From the NCBI GenBank assembly GCA_964644375.1, contig CAZXWJ010000185.1, positions 1-8,590 of the forward strand: a DNA stretch of 8,590 nt, in the 5' to 3' direction. Below the pieces are notes generated by a model that saw only the letters and a program-made list of their open reading frames with translations, made no database searches and was not told where the DNA came from. Within the stretch, counting starts at the first letter, position 1. Every line of letters starts with the position of its first letter. Below are positions 6,311-8,590 of this stretch, piece after piece. The translations under genes were made by a program, and so were the position numbers. This DNA is from CAYNYM01 sp964644375 (GTDB lineage: Bacteria; Desulfobacterota; DSM-4660; Desulfatiglandales; HGW-15).

Positions 6311-6359
6311 CTATCAGCAATCAGCTTTCAGTCCCGCCATGGCGGGACAAAAGACAAAA
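6311..6359. repeat. REP-like 18-bp perfect palindrome flanked by heptamer repeats
   Basis: GTCCCGCCATGGCGGGAC (6331-6348) is a perfect palindrome. Left of it are three head-to-tail 7-mers, CTATCAG, CAATCAG and CTTTCAG (6311-6331), and right of it two copies of GACAAAA (6346-6359). CTTT (6325-6328) can also pair with AAAG (6350-6353) outside the palindrome, lengthening the hairpin across a small asymmetric loop. The architecture resembles dispersed REP-type elements found between genes. Whether it is repeated elsewhere in the genome cannot be seen from this window. Confidence 0.6.
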
Positions 6360-6385
6360 CAACGTATTAACTTACTGCTGACCGC

Positions 6386-6416
6386 TCCATCCTGAAATCT
6401 CCGATTTCTTGATGGA
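6386..6416 (+). other. 12-bp-stem hairpin ahead of mlaC
   Basis: TCCATC (6386-6391) pairs with GATGGA (6411-6416). Inside a symmetric 2x2 mismatch (CT/TT), GAAATC (6394-6399) pairs with GATTTC (6403-6408) around a 3-base loop (TCC). This is the longest local stem I found in the window. It is not followed by a U-tract. It ends 18 bases before the mlaC ribosome binding site GGAGGA (6435-6440). A role as an RNA-stabilising or processing structure in the mlaD-mlaC intercistronic region is inferred. Confidence 0.5.
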
Positions 6417-6444
6417 CATTAAATAGTCCGTTGTGGAGGATTAA

Positions 6445-7047
6445 ATGAATCGAAAATGTTTCTGCCTTATGATTGCTTTTCTGTTTTCTTTGTTTGCAGT
6501 CATCCTTCCCGCCCTTGCGGGGGTGCCGACGGAGAAGATCAAAGAAACCACGGATGAAATATTGTCCATCGTCACGGCTCCCGACCAGAAAGATGTTCCC
6601 TTGACTGCAGAGACCAGACAAAGGATTCGAAAGGCGGTGGATAAACGGTTTGACTGGGAGGAAATGGCTCGACGAACCCTGGCCAGGCACTGGAAGGAAA
6701 GGACGGAACAAGAGAAAAAAGAATTTGTGGTCCTTTTCGGCCAATTGCTCGAAAGGACTTATTTAGATAAGGTGGAGGGGTACTCCGGTGAAAAGGCCGT
6801 TTATCTGGGAGAATCTATTGACGGCAAATACGCCGTGGTCAACGTTAAAATTATAACCTTGAAGGGTGAGGAGATCGATGTAGCGTACCGTCTCAGGCAA
6901 AAGAAGAATGACTGGCTGGTCTACGATATCTCCATAGCCGGTGTCAGCCTTGTGAATAACTATCGGGTCCAGTTTAACAGCATTCTTGGAAGATCATCCT
7001 ATCGGGCACTTGTTGATCGATTAAAAGAGAAGATCGCTCAAAAATAA
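6445..7047 (+). CDS. mlaC: MlaC-type periplasmic phospholipid-binding protein
   Basis: MlaC (Ttg2D family) is the soluble periplasmic carrier that shuttles phospholipid between the inner-membrane MlaFED complex and outer-membrane MlaA. The 200 residues begin with a clear signal peptide: basic MNRK, a hydrophobic core to about residue 21, and cleavage probably after ALA (23-25). The mature protein shows FDWEEMARRTLARHW (69-83), FVVLFGQLLERTYLDKVEGY (94-113) and the C-terminal WLVYDISIAGVSLVNNYR (157-174), all hallmarks of the family. Length is close to E. coli MlaC (211). ATG 6445 follows a strong GGAGGA (6435-6440). Unlike the close packing of mlaE and mlaF, it is preceded by a 208-base gap with a REP-like element and a hairpin, so its expression may differ from that of mlaEFD. 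It is followed after 46 bases by mlaA. Confidence 0.95.
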   Translation: MNRKCFCLMIAFLFSLFAVILPALAGVPTEKIKETTDEILSIVTAPDQKDVPLTAETRQRIRKAVDKRFDWEEMARRTLARHWKERTEQEKKEFVVLFGQLLERTYLDKVEGYSGEKAVYLGESIDGKYAVVNVKIITLKGEEIDVAYRLRQKKNDWLVYDISIAGVSLVNNYRVQFNSILGRSSYRALVDRLKEKIAQK

Positions 7048-7077
7048 TGGGTATTTTAACGACCATATATTATCAAG

Positions 7078-7092
7078 AAAGGAGTTTCCTCC
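7078..7092 (+). promoter_or_regulatory. mlaA ribosome binding site inside a small hairpin
   Basis: AAAGGAG (7078-7084) is a strong Shine-Dalgarno 9 bases before ATG 7094. Its GGAG (7081-7084) can pair with CTCC (7089-7092) around a TTTC loop, directly before the start codon. With a 4-bp stem it is weak, but it would partly mask the site. Confidence 0.4.
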
Positions 7093-7093
7093 A

Positions 7094-8026
7094 ATGAATA
7101 AGGTAAGCGGGATAGTGTTCGCAGCCGTTTTTGCGTGCCTTCTTATGGCGGCACTATCCTCTGCAGAGTCCCTCGAAAACCGTGATGTCTACGAGCCCCG
7201 GTATTTTCCGGTCTACAGGGAAGGGCGTCCCGGATCCGGCATGATGGATTCAAAAATCGCGATGAGGGAAGAAAGGGCAACCATTCCTTCTTCAATCCCA
7301 GCCTCTTCAGGGTCAGGTCTTGCAAGAACCGATGTGTGCGTGGGCGAGAGAGACCCTGAACCGCTCGTGCTCTGTCGGGCCGAGACGGAGAAGGATCCGT
7401 TTGAAGAAACTTCTCCGGTCAGCATCGCCGATCCCCTCGAACCCCTCAACAGGGCCTTTTATCATTTCAACGACAAACTGTATTTTTGGCTAATGAAGCC
7501 CCTTGCCACAGGTTACAGGGCCGTCATGCCGGAAAGGGTCAGGGTGGGGGTGAAAAACATCTTCTACAACCTGTCCTTTCCGGTTCGTTTCTTCAACTGC
7601 CTGCTTCAGGGCAAGGGAAAAGGGGCCTGTGACGAGTTTGTCCGATTTTTCACGAATTCCACCATTGGGATGGGTGGGTTTCTCGATGTGGCGAGCAGCA
7701 AACTTGAACTGAAAAAATTCGAGGAGGATCTGGGGCAGACCCTGGGATCCTATGGCGCCGGACCGGCATTTTATATCAATTGGCCCATTTTGGGACCATC
7801 CAGTGTCCGGGATACGATAGGGAGCGTAGGGGATGCCTTCCTCGATCCCCTGAGTTATATGATTTCGAGGTCGAAATACCGGATAGGTGTTCGCGCGTTT
7901 AGCACAGTCAACAAGACCTCTCTGAGCATCGGAGAATACGAGGATCTAAAAAGAGCAGCACTTGATCCGTACATTGCCATTAGGGATGCCTACTTCCAGT
8001 ACCGGCAAAACAAAATCCGGGAGTAG
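7094..8026 (+). CDS. mlaA: MlaA/VacJ-family outer-membrane phospholipid transport protein, N-terminally extended
   Basis: MlaA removes mislocalised phospholipids from the outer leaflet of the outer membrane and passes them to MlaC. The C-terminal domain (about 111-310) is clearly of this family: DPLEPLNRAFYHFNDKLY (113-130), FFTNSTIGMGGFLDVA (185-200), EDLGQTLGSYG (211-221), WPILGPSSVRD (230-240) and DPLSY (251-255). The 310 residues exceed E. coli MlaA (251). The excess is an extension of about 85 residues between the signal peptide and the domain, rich in Arg, Glu, Pro and Ser, with Cys82 and Cys94. The signal peptide (about 1-24) fits signal peptidase I cleavage after SSA. Cys15 lies within the hydrophobic core and its context VFAC is a poor lipobox, so this MlaA may not be a lipoprotein. 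It is linked to mlaC by 46 bases, which supports a shared transcript. Family assignment is secure; membrane attachment is uncertain. Confidence 0.94.
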   Translation: MNKVSGIVFAAVFACLLMAALSSAESLENRDVYEPRYFPVYREGRPGSGMMDSKIAMREERATIPSSIPASSGSGLARTDVCVGERDPEPLVLCRAETEKDPFEETSPVSIADPLEPLNRAFYHFNDKLYFWLMKPLATGYRAVMPERVRVGVKNIFYNLSFPVRFFNCLLQGKGKGACDEFVRFFTNSTIGMGGFLDVASSKLELKKFEEDLGQTLGSYGAGPAFYINWPILGPSSVRDTIGSVGDAFLDPLSYMISRSKYRIGVRAFSTVNKTSLSIGEYEDLKRAALDPYIAIRDAYFQYRQNKIRE

Positions 8027-8056
8027 ACCGCTCAATTGTAGGGATGGAGGTTTCGT

Positions 8057-8590
8057 GTGGAAAAGAGAACCCGGGGCCTTGTTATCGTTCATACCGGGCA
8101 CGGTAAAGGCAAGACCACGGCGGCCATGGGAATAGCCCTGCGGGCGGCGGGGCATGGGCTCAAAATCCTGATGATCCAGTTTATCAAGGGCTCATGGAAA
8201 TACGGGGAACTGGAATCCATCAAGAAACTGGTGCCTTTTTTTCAAATCAAACCCATGGGAAAGGGCTTTATCCGTTTTGATAAAGACGGGGCCGGTCCAG
8301 AAGATATTCAGGCCGTCAAAGAGGCGTGGGAATATTTTAAACGGGAAATGACATCCGGATACTGCAATATCATCATCCTGGATGAGATCAATTACGCCAT
8401 CGACTATCAACTCATTTCCATCAAAGAGGTCCTGGAAACCATCAAAAGCAAACCCGATGAATTGCACCTGATTTTGACAGGAAGAAACGCACATCCCGAA
8501 CTCATCGAGGCGGCCGATCTGGTCACCGAGATGCGGGAGATCAAGCATCCCTTTCAGAAGGGGATCAAGGCCCAAAAGGGCATTGAATTC
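8057..8590 (+). CDS. cobO: Cob(I)yrinic acid a,c-diamide adenosyltransferase (CobO/BtuR type), stop codon beyond window
   Basis: This enzyme transfers the adenosyl group of ATP to Co(I) corrinoids, giving the adenosylcobalamin form in cobalamin synthesis and salvage. The 178 visible codons include the P-loop TGHGKGKTTAAMG (13-25), IIILDEIN (105-112) with the Walker B-like Asp-Glu pair, LTGRNAHPELIEAADLVTEM (140-159) and the terminal KHPFQKGIKAQKGIEF (163-178). That last motif is the usual C-terminus of the family, so at most a stop codon or a few residues are missing. The frame has a TAG at 8039-8041. The only plausible start after it is GTG 8057, with GGAGG at 8046-8050 and 6 bases between. 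It follows mlaA by 30 bases on the same strand, so it may be cotranscribed although no functional link to lipid transport is known to me. It belongs to the CobA/CobO family, not the PduO or EutT families. Confidence 0.94.
   Translation, partial: MEKRTRGLVIVHTGHGKGKTTAAMGIALRAAGHGLKILMIQFIKGSWKYGELESIKKLVPFFQIKPMGKGFIRFDKDGAGPEDIQAVKEAWEYFKREMTSGYCNIIILDEINYAIDYQLISIKEVLETIKSKPDELHLILTGRNAHPELIEAADLVTEMREIKHPFQKGIKAQKGIEF

Noticed and set aside
7136..7138. Cys15 of MlaA as a lipobox cysteine
   Set aside because: Phe stands at -2, the preceding segment is only 14 residues, and the hydrophobic core continues past it to a better SPI-type site.
8027..8056. Terminator between mlaA and cobO
   Set aside because: The 30 bases contain no GC-rich stem or U-tract, so read-through is more likely.
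8192..8575. Open frame of 127 codons on the minus strand near the window end
   Set aside because: The plus strand here encodes an unbroken CobO with all family motifs; the minus frame has no recognisable features.
8585..8590. GAATTC at the exact window end as a cloning boundary
   Set aside because: A six-base site at an edge can be chance, and the other end of the window has no such site.
1..8590. Defence system, CRISPR array, prophage, integron, tRNA or rRNA
   Set aside because: Both strands were read for such signals; every large plus-strand frame is a recognised core or Mla gene and no spaced repeat array or RNA gene structure was seen.

Overview
The window reads as a chromosomal, housekeeping-type stretch of a diderm (Gram-negative) bacterium, with every recognisable gene on the + strand. 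Gene content and order (FtsH end, folP, a type III pantothenate kinase, then an mla cluster ordered E-F-D-C-A without mlaB, then cobO) look most like a Desulfobacterota/Deltaproteobacteria-type genome. That assignment is inference from synteny and protein style, not from a search. I saw no phage, transposase, CRISPR, tRNA or rRNA signal.

Region 1 (1-3733) is a tightly packed core cluster: the C-terminal two thirds of the AAA domain region plus the protease domain of FtsH, then FolP (folate), CoaX (coenzyme A) and a cytoplasmic-type LdcA (murein recycling). ftsH/folP and coaX/ldcA overlap by 4 bases (TTGA and GTGA), and folP, coaX and ldcA all appear to use non-ATG starts, which suggests translational coupling. 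A 124-base gap with small competing hairpins lies between folP and coaX.

Region 2 (3734-4116) is a 383-base gap without a convincing gene. It is rich in dyad symmetry: a long imperfect inverted repeat that begins on the ldcA stop codon, an 11-bp inverted repeat, and a concentric double palindrome that overlaps a plausible sigma70-type promoter upstream of mlaE. It probably separates two transcription units.

Region 3 (4117-8026) encodes a Mla-type phospholipid transport system: inner-membrane permease MlaE, ATPase MlaF, membrane-anchored MCE protein MlaD, periplasmic carrier MlaC and outer-membrane component MlaA. Together these would move phospholipids between the inner and outer membranes. 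No MlaB (STAS) gene is present here. The 208-base mlaD-mlaC gap carries a REP-like 18-bp perfect palindrome flanked by 7-base repeats, and then a separate 12-bp-stem hairpin just ahead of mlaC. MlaA has an unusual long N-terminal extension and no proper lipobox.

Region 4 (8057-8590) is an almost complete cob(I)alamin adenosyltransferase (CobO/BtuR type), read from a GTG start 30 bases after mlaA. Its C-terminal family motif ends exactly at the window edge, so only the stop codon or a very few residues are missing. The protein-coding content is ordinary. The points worth a second look are the non-coding dyads and repeats, the MlaA variant and one substitution in FolP.
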